Assembly (NCBI GenBank): GCA_900555855.1
Contig: USML01000081.1
Coordinates: forward strand, 1 to 8,225
Direction: 5' to 3'
Source of the DNA: an uncultured Eubacteriales bacterium
GTDB taxonomy: Bacteria > Bacillota > Clostridia > Oscillospirales > Butyricicoccaceae
Length of the DNA stretch: 8,225 nucleotides
The notes under the pieces were generated by a model, which searched no databases, was not told the DNA's origin, and was given only the letters and a program-made list of their open reading frames with translations. The translations under genes were made by a program, and so were the position numbers. This document shows positions 1-5,166 of the stretch, one piece after another (position 1 is the first letter of the stretch; every line of letters begins with the position of its first letter).

Positions 1-503
1 CCACCTACGGTGTGCCCATGATCATCGGCGAGATCCGGCGCTTTCTGCGCGACAACAACACCCTGCGGGTCAGCCGCAGCCTGCGCGATGCCGCCTACAA
101 GGCCATGCAGGCCCGGGAGGCGCTGGAAAAGCAGCTGGGCCGGGAACCCACCGTGGACGAGGTGGCCCGGCAGGCAGGGCTTTCCCGCCGGGAGGTAAAC
201 GCGGCGCTGGAATCGGTGGTGGAGCCCATCAGCCTGGAAGAGCCCCTTTACACCGATGGCGGCGATGCCATGTATGTCATCGATCAGGTGCGCGACCCGG
301 ACAGCGAGGACAGCTGGATCAGCGGGTTGGAGTTCCGGCAGACCGTGGCCGGGCTGACCCCGCGCGAAAAGCGGATCATGGAGCTGCGCTACCTCAAGGG
401 CGAGACCCAGATGGAGGTGGCGCGGGAGATCGGCATCAGCCAGGCGCAGGTCTCCCGGCTGGAAAAGGGCGTTTTGGACAAGATCAAGCGCTGTCTGCGC
501 TGA
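1..503 (+). CDS. sigG: RNA polymerase sporulation sigma factor SigG, C-terminal part (5' end outside window)
   Basis: Late forespore sigma factor, which directs RNA polymerase to genes expressed in the forespore after engulfment. The reading frame is open from base 3 with no start in view, leaving about 166 residues where the family has about 260, so regions 1 and most of 2 are missing. Visible are the end of region 2 (YGVPMIIGEIRRFLRDN), region 3 beginning VSRSLRD, and the region 4 helix-turn-helix (LTPREKRIMELRY, then EIGISQAQVSRLEK). The stretch EPISLEEPLYTDGGD, followed by a YVIDQ segment, resembles SigG more than SigF from memory of the Bacillus proteins (SigG has SLFEP and YNDGGDPIYVMDQ there). 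SigF is the main alternative. No terminator hairpin separates it from the next gene, so read-through into mnmM is possible. Confidence 0.88.
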   Translation, partial: TYGVPMIIGEIRRFLRDNNTLRVSRSLRDAAYKAMQAREALEKQLGREPTVDEVARQAGLSRREVNAALESVVEPISLEEPLYTDGGDAMYVIDQVRDPDSEDSWISGLEFRQTVAGLTPREKRIMELRYLKGETQMEVAREIGISQAQVSRLEKGVLDKIKRCLR

Positions 504-510
504 ATCCCTC

Positions 511-539
511 TTGCAAAAGCCCGCCCGCTCCGCTACAAT
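511..539 (+). promoter_or_regulatory. SigA-type promoter for mnmM
   Basis: TTGCAA (511-516) and TACAAT (534-539) are separated by exactly 17 bases and lie just after the sigG stop codon. A purine-rich Shine-Dalgarno site (GGGGAGG, 551-557) follows, 8 bases before the mnmM start. Expected transcription start is near 546. It would let mnmM be transcribed in vegetative cells independently of sigG. Seen in sequence; activity inferred. Confidence 0.65.
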
Positions 540-565
540 AGGGGCAGAGAGGGGAGGCGAGGGCC

Positions 566-1135
566 ATGAGCAGAGATTGGAACGCCCTGGGCGTGACCCA
601 TCGGTTTCTGGCGGAGCATGTAAAGCCCGGGAGCTTTGCAGTGGACGCCACGGCGGGAAACGGCGGCGATACGGCCTTTCTGTGCCGGCTGGTGGGAGAA
701 GGGGGCCGGGTGCTGGCCATGGACATTCAGCCCCAGGCCGTGGAAAACACCCGGGCGCGGCTTTTGGCGGAGGGCCTTGCCGACATCGGGCAGGTGGTGC
801 TGGCGGATCATGCCCGGCTGGGGCAGCTGGTCCCGCCGGAGAGCGCCGACTGCATCGTCTTCAACTTCGGCTGGCTCCCCGGCGGCGACCATGAGGTCTT
901 CACCCGGAAGGAGACTAGCGTCCCCGCCGTCCGGCAGGCGCTGGAAAGTCTGCGCCCCGGCGGGATCCTGACCCTCTGCCTGTATTATGGGAGAAACAAC
1001 GGCTATCAGGAGCGGGACGCGCTGTTGGAGCTGGTGCGCGGGCTGGACCACCGGCGGTTTACGGTGATGGAGGTCTCCTTCTCCAACCGGGTCAACGATC
1101 CGCCCATCCCCATCTGGATCGTCAAGGAAGGCTGA
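566..1135 (+). CDS. mnmM: tRNA (5-aminomethyl-2-thiouridine) methyltransferase MnmM (YtqB family)
   Basis: Class I SAM-dependent methyltransferase of 189 residues, the normal size for the YtqB/MnmM family. Members methylate the 5-aminomethyl group of wobble uridine-34 in certain tRNAs, making mnm5s2U in bacteria that lack the MnmC route. Older databases call them putative rRNA methylases. The SAM-binding motif I is VDATAGNGGDT (residues 26-36), with the acidic residue ending the second strand at Asp53 (AMDIQ). The family signatures NFGWLPGGDH (100-109) and NDPP (177-180) are both present, with PGGIL at 131-135. The start at 566 is set by GGGGAGG 8 bases upstream. The gene has its own promoter behind sigG and ends at a strong hairpin. 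The family call is firm; substrate specificity is inferred from family membership. Confidence 0.87.
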   Translation: MSRDWNALGVTHRFLAEHVKPGSFAVDATAGNGGDTAFLCRLVGEGGRVLAMDIQPQAVENTRARLLAEGLADIGQVVLADHARLGQLVPPESADCIVFNFGWLPGGDHEVFTRKETSVPAVRQALESLRPGGILTLCLYYGRNNGYQERDALLELVRGLDHRRFTVMEVSFSNRVNDPPIPIWIVKEG

Positions 1136-1144
1136 AACAGGCAG

Positions 1145-1183
1145 AAAAAGCGGCATGGAAGCGCTCCATGCCGCAGCTTTTTT
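1145..1183. terminator. Bidirectional intrinsic terminator between mnmM and the convergent membrane protein gene
   Basis: A perfect 10-bp stem, GCGGCATGGA (1150-1159) with TCCATGCCGC (1165-1174), closes a 5-base loop. Five A's precede the stem (1145-1149) and a T-run follows (1178-1183), so both strands carry a hairpin followed by U's. It serves mnmM on the plus strand and the 1197-1976 gene on the minus strand. Confidence 0.85.
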
Positions 1184-1196
1184 ATTTGGTTCGGGA

Positions 1197-1976
1197 TCAA
1201 TGCTCCGGCGCGTCCTCCTCCGGCGCTGCTTCCTCCTCCGCGGGAGGGGCCGGGAGCCTTTCGGGGACGCAGTGCAGCCCGCACAGGATCAGTCCGCCGC
1301 AGGCGGCCAGCAGGGCCAGCGCCCCGGGAGAAAAGCGCAGGATATCCATCACCTGCGCCCAGTGCAGCAGGGCAAAGATCAGCTCCTGCAGAATGGCGGT
1401 GAGCGCCAGCGTCAGGGCGCAGCCATAGAGCCGGGGCCGATGGGTCTCGAACCGGGGCGCCGTGCAGAAATAGACCCCCAGCAGCGCCAGCAGCACCACG
1501 GCGATCTCCGTGCCGTAGGTCTCCAGATAGGGGTTGTCGCCGTTGGCCCGGTAAAGGATCAGCAGATAGCAGGCCGTCAGAAACACCGGCGGCAGGGAGC
1601 AAACAGCGCTGCGCTGGCCCTGATCCCGCGCCGGCAGGCGCAGCAGCGTGCATACGCCGCACAGCAGGGAAAACAGCGTCAGGACCGCCCGGGTCAGCGG
1701 CCCGGCCTGATCCAGCACGAAGCAGACCGCCCCGATCAGAAACAGAAAGCCGGAAAGGGCCAAAAGGCCGAAGCAGAGCCGGTCCGGCGGGAGCGCCGGG
1801 GCCTCCGCCCTGCGCCGCCCCTCCTGCAGGAAAACCGTCAGCACCAGCGCCAGGGCGCACACCGCCGCGGCAGGCAGCAGCAGAGAAAAAAACCGCGCCC
1901 GCACAAAGGCCAGCCCGGCGCCCAGCGCCAGCGCCAGCCCTGCCCGCAGCAGCTGTTGTTGTTTTATCGAGCTCAT
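1197..1976 (-). CDS. Polytopic membrane protein of unknown function (about 8 transmembrane segments)
   Basis: I do not recognise this 259-residue protein. Hydrophobic stretches at about residues 9-26, 29-50, 67-88, 95-113, 128-143, 157-173, 184-205 and 216-236 suggest eight membrane spans. The tail (about 237-259) is Pro/Ala-rich and strongly acidic (EEEAAPEEDAPEH). No catalytic motif or known transporter signature is apparent. The start ATG (1976-1974) follows an AGGATGATGG stretch that is only a modest Shine-Dalgarno site. The frame is chosen because it gives a clean membrane pattern, starts at the divergent intergenic region and stops 14 bases short of the terminator. A longer minus-strand frame (2073-1006) is Arg/Gly/Ala-rich and runs through the terminator into mnmM. 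It is divergent from spoIID, so a sporulation link is possible but unproven. Confidence 0.75.
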   Translation of the reverse strand: MSSIKQQQLLRAGLALALGAGLAFVRARFFSLLLPAAAVCALALVLTVFLQEGRRRAEAPALPPDRLCFGLLALSGFLFLIGAVCFVLDQAGPLTRAVLTLFSLLCGVCTLLRLPARDQGQRSAVCSLPPVFLTACYLLILYRANGDNPYLETYGTEIAVVLLALLGVYFCTAPRFETHRPRLYGCALTLALTAILQELIFALLHWAQVMDILRFSPGALALLAACGGLILCGLHCVPERLPAPPAEEEAAPEEDAPEH

Positions 1977-1990
1977 GATCCATCATCCTA

Positions 1991-2020
1991 TCATATTTTT
2001 CGGCCCAGCGCCGTATGCTA
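1991..2020 (+). promoter_or_regulatory. Possible SigE promoter for spoIID
   Basis: TCATATT (1991-1997) fits the SigE -35 consensus KMATATT. After 14 bases, CGTATGCTA (2012-2020) is a partial match to the -10 consensus CATACANT; the C, the TA and the later T agree. spoIID is a mother-cell SigE gene in Bacillus and Clostridioides, which raises the prior. Transcription would start near 2026, inside the inverted repeat at 2021-2046. The weak -10 keeps confidence low. Confidence 0.38.
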
Positions 2021-2046
2021 AGACAGAGGGCGAGAGCCGTCTGTCT
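2021..2046. repeat. Inverted repeat / hairpin in the spoIID divergent control region
   Basis: AGACAGA (2021-2027) pairs with TCTGTCT (2040-2046). After one G-G mismatch the stem continues GGC/GCC (2029-2031 with 2036-2038) and closes a GAGA loop, a GNRA tetraloop on the plus-strand RNA. Ten of eleven positions pair. The right arm is part of GTCTGTCT (2039-2046), which recurs exactly at 2051-2058, 12 bases further on. It could be a protein-binding operator or an RNA leader structure. No T-run follows it directly, so it is not a simple terminator. Confidence 0.6.
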
Positions 2047-2061
2047 CCAAGTCTGTCTTTT

Positions 2062-2070
2062 ACTATAGCA
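2062..2070 (-). promoter_or_regulatory. Extended -10 promoter for the divergent membrane protein gene
   Basis: Read on the minus strand, TGCTATAGT combines an extended -10 TG with the -10 hexamer TATAGT. The -35 position at 17 bases spacing (TTTCCT) is poor, as expected where an extended -10 compensates. Transcription would start near 2055, putting both GTCTGTCT copies and the inverted repeat at or just after the start site. The minus-strand leader would be about 80 bases. Confidence 0.42.
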
Positions 2071-2097
2071 CAAGCTGAAAGAAAAGGAAATGGTTTT

Positions 2098-3144
2098 ATG
2101 AAGAAATTATTGCAGCTGGCGGCCCTTTTGACGCTGACGGCCTTTTTCCTGCCGGTGCTGACGGTGGGCTTTCCCATCCGCGCGGCGGAAGCGGGGGAGG
2201 AAGGACTTTTGCCCGTGGCCGGGACGGCGGAGGCCCGGCTGGAGACCGCTGCGGAGACGGAGCTGCGTCAGCCGGAGCAGCCGGGCTACGACGCCAGCCA
2301 GACCGTCACCCTCTGGCAGGACGGGGCCGTCCGGGAGATGACCCTGGGAGAATATCTGGTGGGCGTGGTGGCGGCGGAGATGCCGGCAGGCTTCCCGGAG
2401 GAGGCCCTGAAGGCTCAGGCGGTGGCCGCCCGGAGCTATGCCCTTTACAAGCTGGCGCTTTATGAAAAAAGCCCTCAGGAGGTCCACCACGGGGCGCAGC
2501 TCTGCGCCGACGCCGGCCACTGCGAGGCCTTTGCCGATCTTTCCCTGCAGGCCGCCGCCCTCTGGCCCAGCGGCGCGGAGGTCTATGAAGCCCGCATCCG
2601 CAGCGCCGTGGAGCAGACAGACGGCTGGGTCCTCACCTGGGAGGAGCAGCCCATCGCCGCCGTATTCTGCGCGGCCTCCGCTCAGCAGACGGAGACGGCG
2701 GAGGACATCTGGGGCGCGGCGCTGCCCTATCTGGTGAGCGTGGAAAGCCCCGGCGGCGACCAGTGCGGGAAGTATTACGGGCAGGTGACCCTTTCCCAGG
2801 CGGATTTTGCCGCGCGGCTGAAGGCGGAATATCCCGCGGCGGCGCTTTCCGGCCCGCCGGAGCAGTGGTTCCGGGAGCTTCGCCGGTCGGCGGCGGGCAG
2901 CGTCCTTTCGCTGGAGGTGGGCGGACAGCGTCTTTCCGGCCGGGAGCTGCGCCGGCTGCTGGGGCTGAACTCCGCGAACTTCACCGTAAAGGCCCGGGGC
3001 GACGACCTGATCTTCGAGACGGTGGGCTATGGCCACGGGGTGGGCCTGAGCCAATACGGCGCCCGCTATCTGGCCCTTGCGGGGCAGAGCTGCGCGGAGA
3101 TCCTGGCCCATTATTATCCCGGGACGCTTTTGGAGCGCCGATGA
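2098..3144 (+). CDS. spoIID: Stage II sporulation protein D (SpoIID), septal peptidoglycan lytic transglycosylase
   Basis: Membrane-anchored lytic transglycosylase of the mother-cell engulfment machinery, which works with SpoIIM and SpoIIP to degrade septal peptidoglycan. The 348 residues match the family size (about 340). MKK plus a hydrophobic stretch (about residues 4-24) is the anchor. An Ala/Glu-rich linker follows. The SpoIID/LytB domain starts near residue 68, with the catalytic Glu expected at 94 in VVAAEMPAGFPEEALKAQAV. CADAGHC (136-142) corresponds to the zinc-binding cysteine loop of clostridial SpoIID. YGHGVGLSQYGA (311-322) and HYYPGT (338-343) are the C-terminal signature. The usual Ser-Gly-Gly after the conserved Phe is replaced by AASAQQTETAED (192-203). 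An in-frame ATG at 1975 is rejected: the 2098 start has AAGGA at 2084-2088 and gives the anchor directly. Confidence 0.93.
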   Translation: MKKLLQLAALLTLTAFFLPVLTVGFPIRAAEAGEEGLLPVAGTAEARLETAAETELRQPEQPGYDASQTVTLWQDGAVREMTLGEYLVGVVAAEMPAGFPEEALKAQAVAARSYALYKLALYEKSPQEVHHGAQLCADAGHCEAFADLSLQAAALWPSGAEVYEARIRSAVEQTDGWVLTWEEQPIAAVFCAASAQQTETAEDIWGAALPYLVSVESPGGDQCGKYYGQVTLSQADFAARLKAEYPAAALSGPPEQWFRELRRSAAGSVLSLEVGGQRLSGRELRRLLGLNSANFTVKARGDDLIFETVGYGHGVGLSQYGARYLALAGQSCAEILAHYYPGTLLERR

Positions 3145-3155
3145 ACAAAAAAATC

Positions 3156-3184
3156 GCATAATCCCCGCTTCTCCGGCGATACTA
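3156..3184 (+). promoter_or_regulatory. SigF-type forespore promoter for spoIIQ
   Basis: GCATA (3156-3160) matches the SigF -35 consensus GYATA. After 14 bases, GGCGATACTA (3175-3184) matches every fixed position of the -10 consensus GGNNANANT. The usual spacing is about 15. It lies 20 bases before the spoIIQ ATG, so the transcript leader would be very short and begin close to the GGAGGTG ribosome site (3190-3196). spoIIQ is a SigF gene in Bacillus subtilis. Motif seen; use by SigF inferred. Confidence 0.65.
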
Positions 3185-3203
3185 AGGCCGGAGGTGCAGT
3201 ACA

Positions 3204-3989
3204 ATGCAGAAAGGGAATCCCATTGAGCGGGTATTGCAGTTTGCAAAGCGGAAGAGCTTCTACATCGTTTTGGGGCTCTGCGCCGTGGCGATCGCAGTAT
3301 CCGGATATATCCTGTTTTTTACCGGCGGAGAGGAGCAGCCGGATCCCGTCCTTTCCGGGCGGGAGGTCCCGCAGGACCGGCAGCAGGTCTCCGGCAGCGC
3401 GTCCAATGTGACGGTCCCTGCCCCGGAGCAGAAGACGCCGGAGCAGCCGGAGCCTGCGCCGCAGCCCGTGAAAACGGCAGATGTGCCCGCAGATCAACCT
3501 CCGGCCCAGACCACCGTCTCCCAGCCGGGCGCGGAAAAGCCGGAGGCGAAGGAGACCGGCGCGAAGGTGCAGGAGAAGCTCCCGGTGTTCACCTTCCCTG
3601 TGCGGGGTGCAGAGGTGCAGCGGGAGTATTCCGGCGCGCAGCTGGTCTTTGACGAGACCATGGGCGACTGGCGCACCCACAACGGCACGGACTTCGCCTG
3701 CGACGAGGGCGACGAGGTGATGGCTGTTCTGGACGGCGTGGTGGAGCGCATCTATGAAGACGGCCTTCTGGGGGCCTGCGTGGTGCTGGACCACGGCGCA
3801 GACCTGAAGAGCCTTTACTGCGGCCTGACGGTGGCAGAGGGGCTGCGGGAGGATCAGAAGCTCTCCGCCGGGCAGACGCTGGGCCGGGCCTGCGGCAGTA
3901 TTTTAGGGGAGAGCGCCCAGGGCTGTCATGTGCATCTGGAGCTGCGGGAGAGCGGCCAGCTCATCGATCCCATGAGCGTTTTGAAATAA
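3204..3989 (+). CDS. spoIIQ: Stage II sporulation protein Q (SpoIIQ), forespore LytM/M23-fold protein
   Basis: Forespore membrane protein that crosses the intermembrane space, binds SpoIIIAH of the mother cell and supports engulfment and the feeding-tube channel. One membrane segment (about residues 18-39) follows a short basic N-terminus. A Pro/Glu/Gln-rich linker (about 43-126) leads to an M23/LytM domain (about 128-258). Zinc ligands look intact: His159 and Asp163 in THNGTDFA, and His242/His244 in CHVHLEL. The His normally found in the YxHL catalytic motif is replaced (LYCGL, 205-209). The ATG at 3204 has GGAGGTG 7 bases upstream. It lies directly after spoIID, the gene order I recall from Clostridioides difficile, and has its own SigF-like promoter. 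A general M23 peptidase is the alternative, made unlikely by the context and anchor. Confidence 0.88.
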   Translation: MQKGNPIERVLQFAKRKSFYIVLGLCAVAIAVSGYILFFTGGEEQPDPVLSGREVPQDRQQVSGSASNVTVPAPEQKTPEQPEPAPQPVKTADVPADQPPAQTTVSQPGAEKPEAKETGAKVQEKLPVFTFPVRGAEVQREYSGAQLVFDETMGDWRTHNGTDFACDEGDEVMAVLDGVVERIYEDGLLGACVVLDHGADLKSLYCGLTVAEGLREDQKLSAGQTLGRACGSILGESAQGCHVHLELRESGQLIDPMSVLK

Positions 3990-4007
3990 CGCAAATCAGA
4001 CCGGAGC

Positions 4008-4050
4008 AAAAAAGCCGGGGGCAGAAAGCCCCCGGCGCTTTGTTTTCTTT
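4008..4050. terminator. Bidirectional terminator between spoIIQ and udp
   Basis: A perfect 9-bp stem, GCCGGGGGC (4014-4022) with GCCCCCGGC (4028-4036), closes an AGAAA loop. Six A's (4008-4013) lie before it and a T-rich tract (TTTGTTTTCTTT, 4039-4050) after it, so it can stop spoIIQ on the plus strand and the DUF951-udp operon on the minus strand. A weaker second stem (4058-4064 with 4074-4080) sits nearer the udp stop codon. Confidence 0.85.
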
Positions 4051-4086
4051 GAAGGATGCTCCCCCCTGCAAAAGGGAAGCCTGATA

Positions 4087-4860
4087 TCAGACCTGCTCGC
4101 CCCGGTCCCGCCGGATGAGCAGCTTGAGGGCTTCCGCCACTGTGGCCAGAAGCGGCTCCATGTCTGGGTCGCGGATGTCGTCCAGGCCGGCGTCCCGCCG
4201 CTCCTGGTTCCAGATCACATGGAAGACCGCCCCGGCCCGCACCCGCAGGAAGGAGGAGACGGTGAACAGCGTCCCGCTCTCCATCTCGGAGGCCAGCGCC
4301 CCGCCCCGCTTCCATGCCTCCCACTGATACTGCAGCTTTGCGGCGGTGGGCATCACCTGGGGCCTGTGCTGGCCGTAAAAGGAATCCTTGGCCTGAACTA
4401 CGCCGGTATGGACCGTTCGTCCCAGAGAGACAGCGGCGTCGTGCAGGGCGCGGGTGACTTCAAAATCCGGCACCGCGGGAAACTCCAGCGGCAGATATTC
4501 CCGGGAGGTGCCGTCCTGCCGGATGGCCCCGGTGGCCACGATCATGTCGCCCCCACGGACCTTCAGGTCGATGCCGCCGCAGGTCCCCAGACGGATCAGC
4601 GTGTCTGCCCCGCATTCCACAAGCTCCTCCACGGCGATGGCTGTACTGGGCCCGCCGATGCCCGTGGAGCAGACGCTGACCTTCTCGCCCAGCAGCGTCC
4701 CCGTATAGGTGGTAAACTCCCGGTTGGACGCCACGAAGCGGGCGTCGTCAAAATACCGGGCGATGCGCTGGCAGCGGCCCGGGTCGCCGGGCAGGATCAC
4801 ATACCGTCCGATATCGCCCTTCTGCAGGGCCGTATGCATTTGCTTTCCTTCTACAAACAT
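4087..4860 (-). CDS. udp: Uridine phosphorylase
   Basis: Cytoplasmic pyrimidine-salvage enzyme that splits uridine with phosphate into uracil and ribose-1-phosphate. Its 257 residues match the family size, and much of the chain lines up with E. coli Udp. Matches include PGDP (24-27), SNREFTTY (45-52), STGIGGPSTAIAVEEL (65-80), IRLGTCGGI (89-97) and LEFPAVPDFE (125-134). Arg47 and Arg90 correspond to phosphate-binding arginines. FYGQHR (161-166) keeps the Phe, Gln and Arg that read the uracil ring, which argues for uridine over purine nucleosides. EMES (192-195) binds the ribose. The start at 4860 has GAGGAGGA 6 bases upstream; Met8 is a less likely alternative. It overlaps the end of the upstream DUF951 gene by 10 bases, so translation is probably coupled. 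The operon ends at the shared hairpin at 4014-4036. Confidence 0.93.
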   Translation of the reverse strand: MFVEGKQMHTALQKGDIGRYVILPGDPGRCQRIARYFDDARFVASNREFTTYTGTLLGEKVSVCSTGIGGPSTAIAVEELVECGADTLIRLGTCGGIDLKVRGGDMIVATGAIRQDGTSREYLPLEFPAVPDFEVTRALHDAAVSLGRTVHTGVVQAKDSFYGQHRPQVMPTAAKLQYQWEAWKRGGALASEMESGTLFTVSSFLRVRAGAVFHVIWNQERRDAGLDDIRDPDMEPLLATVAEALKLLIRRDRGEQV

Positions 4861-5048
4861 GGCGGTTCCTCCTCACGCAAAATGGCCTGAATGCTTTTTT
4901 CCGCCTTGCGGCGGGGCGTCAGCAGACTGTGTCCGCAGCGCAGGCACTGGAGCCGCAGATCCATGCCCGTCCGCAGCACCCGAAAGCGGCGCTCGCCGCA
5001 GGGATGCGGCTTTTTCAGCTGCAGGATGTCGCCTGCGCGGATGTCCAT
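4851..5048 (-). CDS. DUF951 (YyzM-like) small putative zinc-binding protein
   Basis: Small protein of 65 residues, typical for DUF951, a Firmicutes family without an agreed function. The conserved core is present: an N-terminal beta start (MDIRAGDILQLKKPHPCG), a VLRTGMDLRLQC stretch, and CLRCGH (35-40). It then has a basic LTPRRKAEKSI segment. Cys17, Cys35, Cys38 and nearby His15 or His40 could form one zinc site, which is an inference from spacing. The start at 5048 is preferred over an in-frame ATG at 5111: AGGAGG lies 8 bases upstream (5062-5057), the family consensus begins there, and the upstream codons overlap the promoter. It is first in a two-gene operon, and its last codons contain the udp start. 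Codon use resembles its neighbours. Confidence 0.87.
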   Translation of the reverse strand: MDIRAGDILQLKKPHPCGERRFRVLRTGMDLRLQCLRCGHSLLTPRRKAEKSIQAILREEEPPCL

Positions 5049-5078
5049 GGCCTTGCCCTCCTTGCCCGTTCTGCTTTT

Positions 5079-5106
5079 ATTATAGCGGAAAAAACCGGAT
5101 TTGCAA
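5079..5106 (-). promoter_or_regulatory. SigA-type promoter for the DUF951-udp operon
   Basis: On the minus strand TTGCAA (5106-5101) is followed after 16 bases by a perfect TATAAT (5084-5079). Transcription would begin near 5072, about 24 bases before the DUF951 start codon. The -35 hexamer lies inside the palindrome at 5097-5115, so a protein bound there would compete with polymerase. Confidence 0.7.
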
Positions 5107-5115
5107 GGCAAATCC
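5097..5115. repeat. 19-base palindrome between the divergent promoters (operator candidate)
   Basis: GGATTTGC (5097-5104) and GCAAATCC (5108-5115) are perfect inverted 8-base arms around AAG. The element covers the -35 of the minus-strand promoter and lies 15 to 33 bases upstream of the plus-strand TATAGT. It has no T-run and sits between divergent genes, so terminator function is unlikely. It may bind a dimeric regulator; none is identifiable in the window. Confidence 0.5.
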
Positions 5116-5135
5116 CCGGAAACGGCGCATATAGT
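5107..5135 (+). promoter_or_regulatory. Probable promoter for the S1-domain gene (weak -35)
   Basis: TATAGT (5130-5135) is a good -10 located 19 bases before the Shine-Dalgarno site GGGAGGA (5154-5160). The hexamer at the 17-base position, GGCAAA (5107-5112), is a poor -35. The nearby TTGCAA (5101-5106) is 23 bases away, too far for normal use. The weak -35 overlaps the palindrome, which could mean an activator is needed. Confidence 0.4.
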
Positions 5136-5166
5136 GAAAGCAGAGAATGAAAAGGGAGGAACAGCA

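Noticed and set aside
1155..2021. Plus-strand open frame of 288 codons antisense to the membrane protein gene
   Set aside because: Gln/Arg-rich shadow produced by GC-rich codon bias; starts inside a terminator and has no ribosome site.
1006..2073. Minus-strand open frame of 355 codons overlapping the membrane protein gene
   Set aside because: Arg/Gly/Ala-rich, low-complexity translation; it runs through the terminator and into mnmM, while the 1197-1976 frame gives a clean membrane pattern.
1975..2097. N-terminal extension of SpoIID from the ATG at 1975
   Set aside because: It would translate the whole divergent control region and bury the signal anchor; the 2098 start has a ribosome site and gives a normal-length protein.
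3141..3161. Six-codon frame (MNKKIA) overlapping the spoIID stop by ATGA
   Set aside because: Too short to support and without a separate ribosome site; the region is better explained by the SigF-like promoter.
2107..3246. Minus-strand open frame of 379 codons antisense to spoIID
   Set aside because: Compositionally odd shadow of a well-supported gene with no family features.
4219..4890. Plus-strand open frame of 223 codons antisense to udp
   Set aside because: Shadow frame; udp is firmly identified on the other strand.
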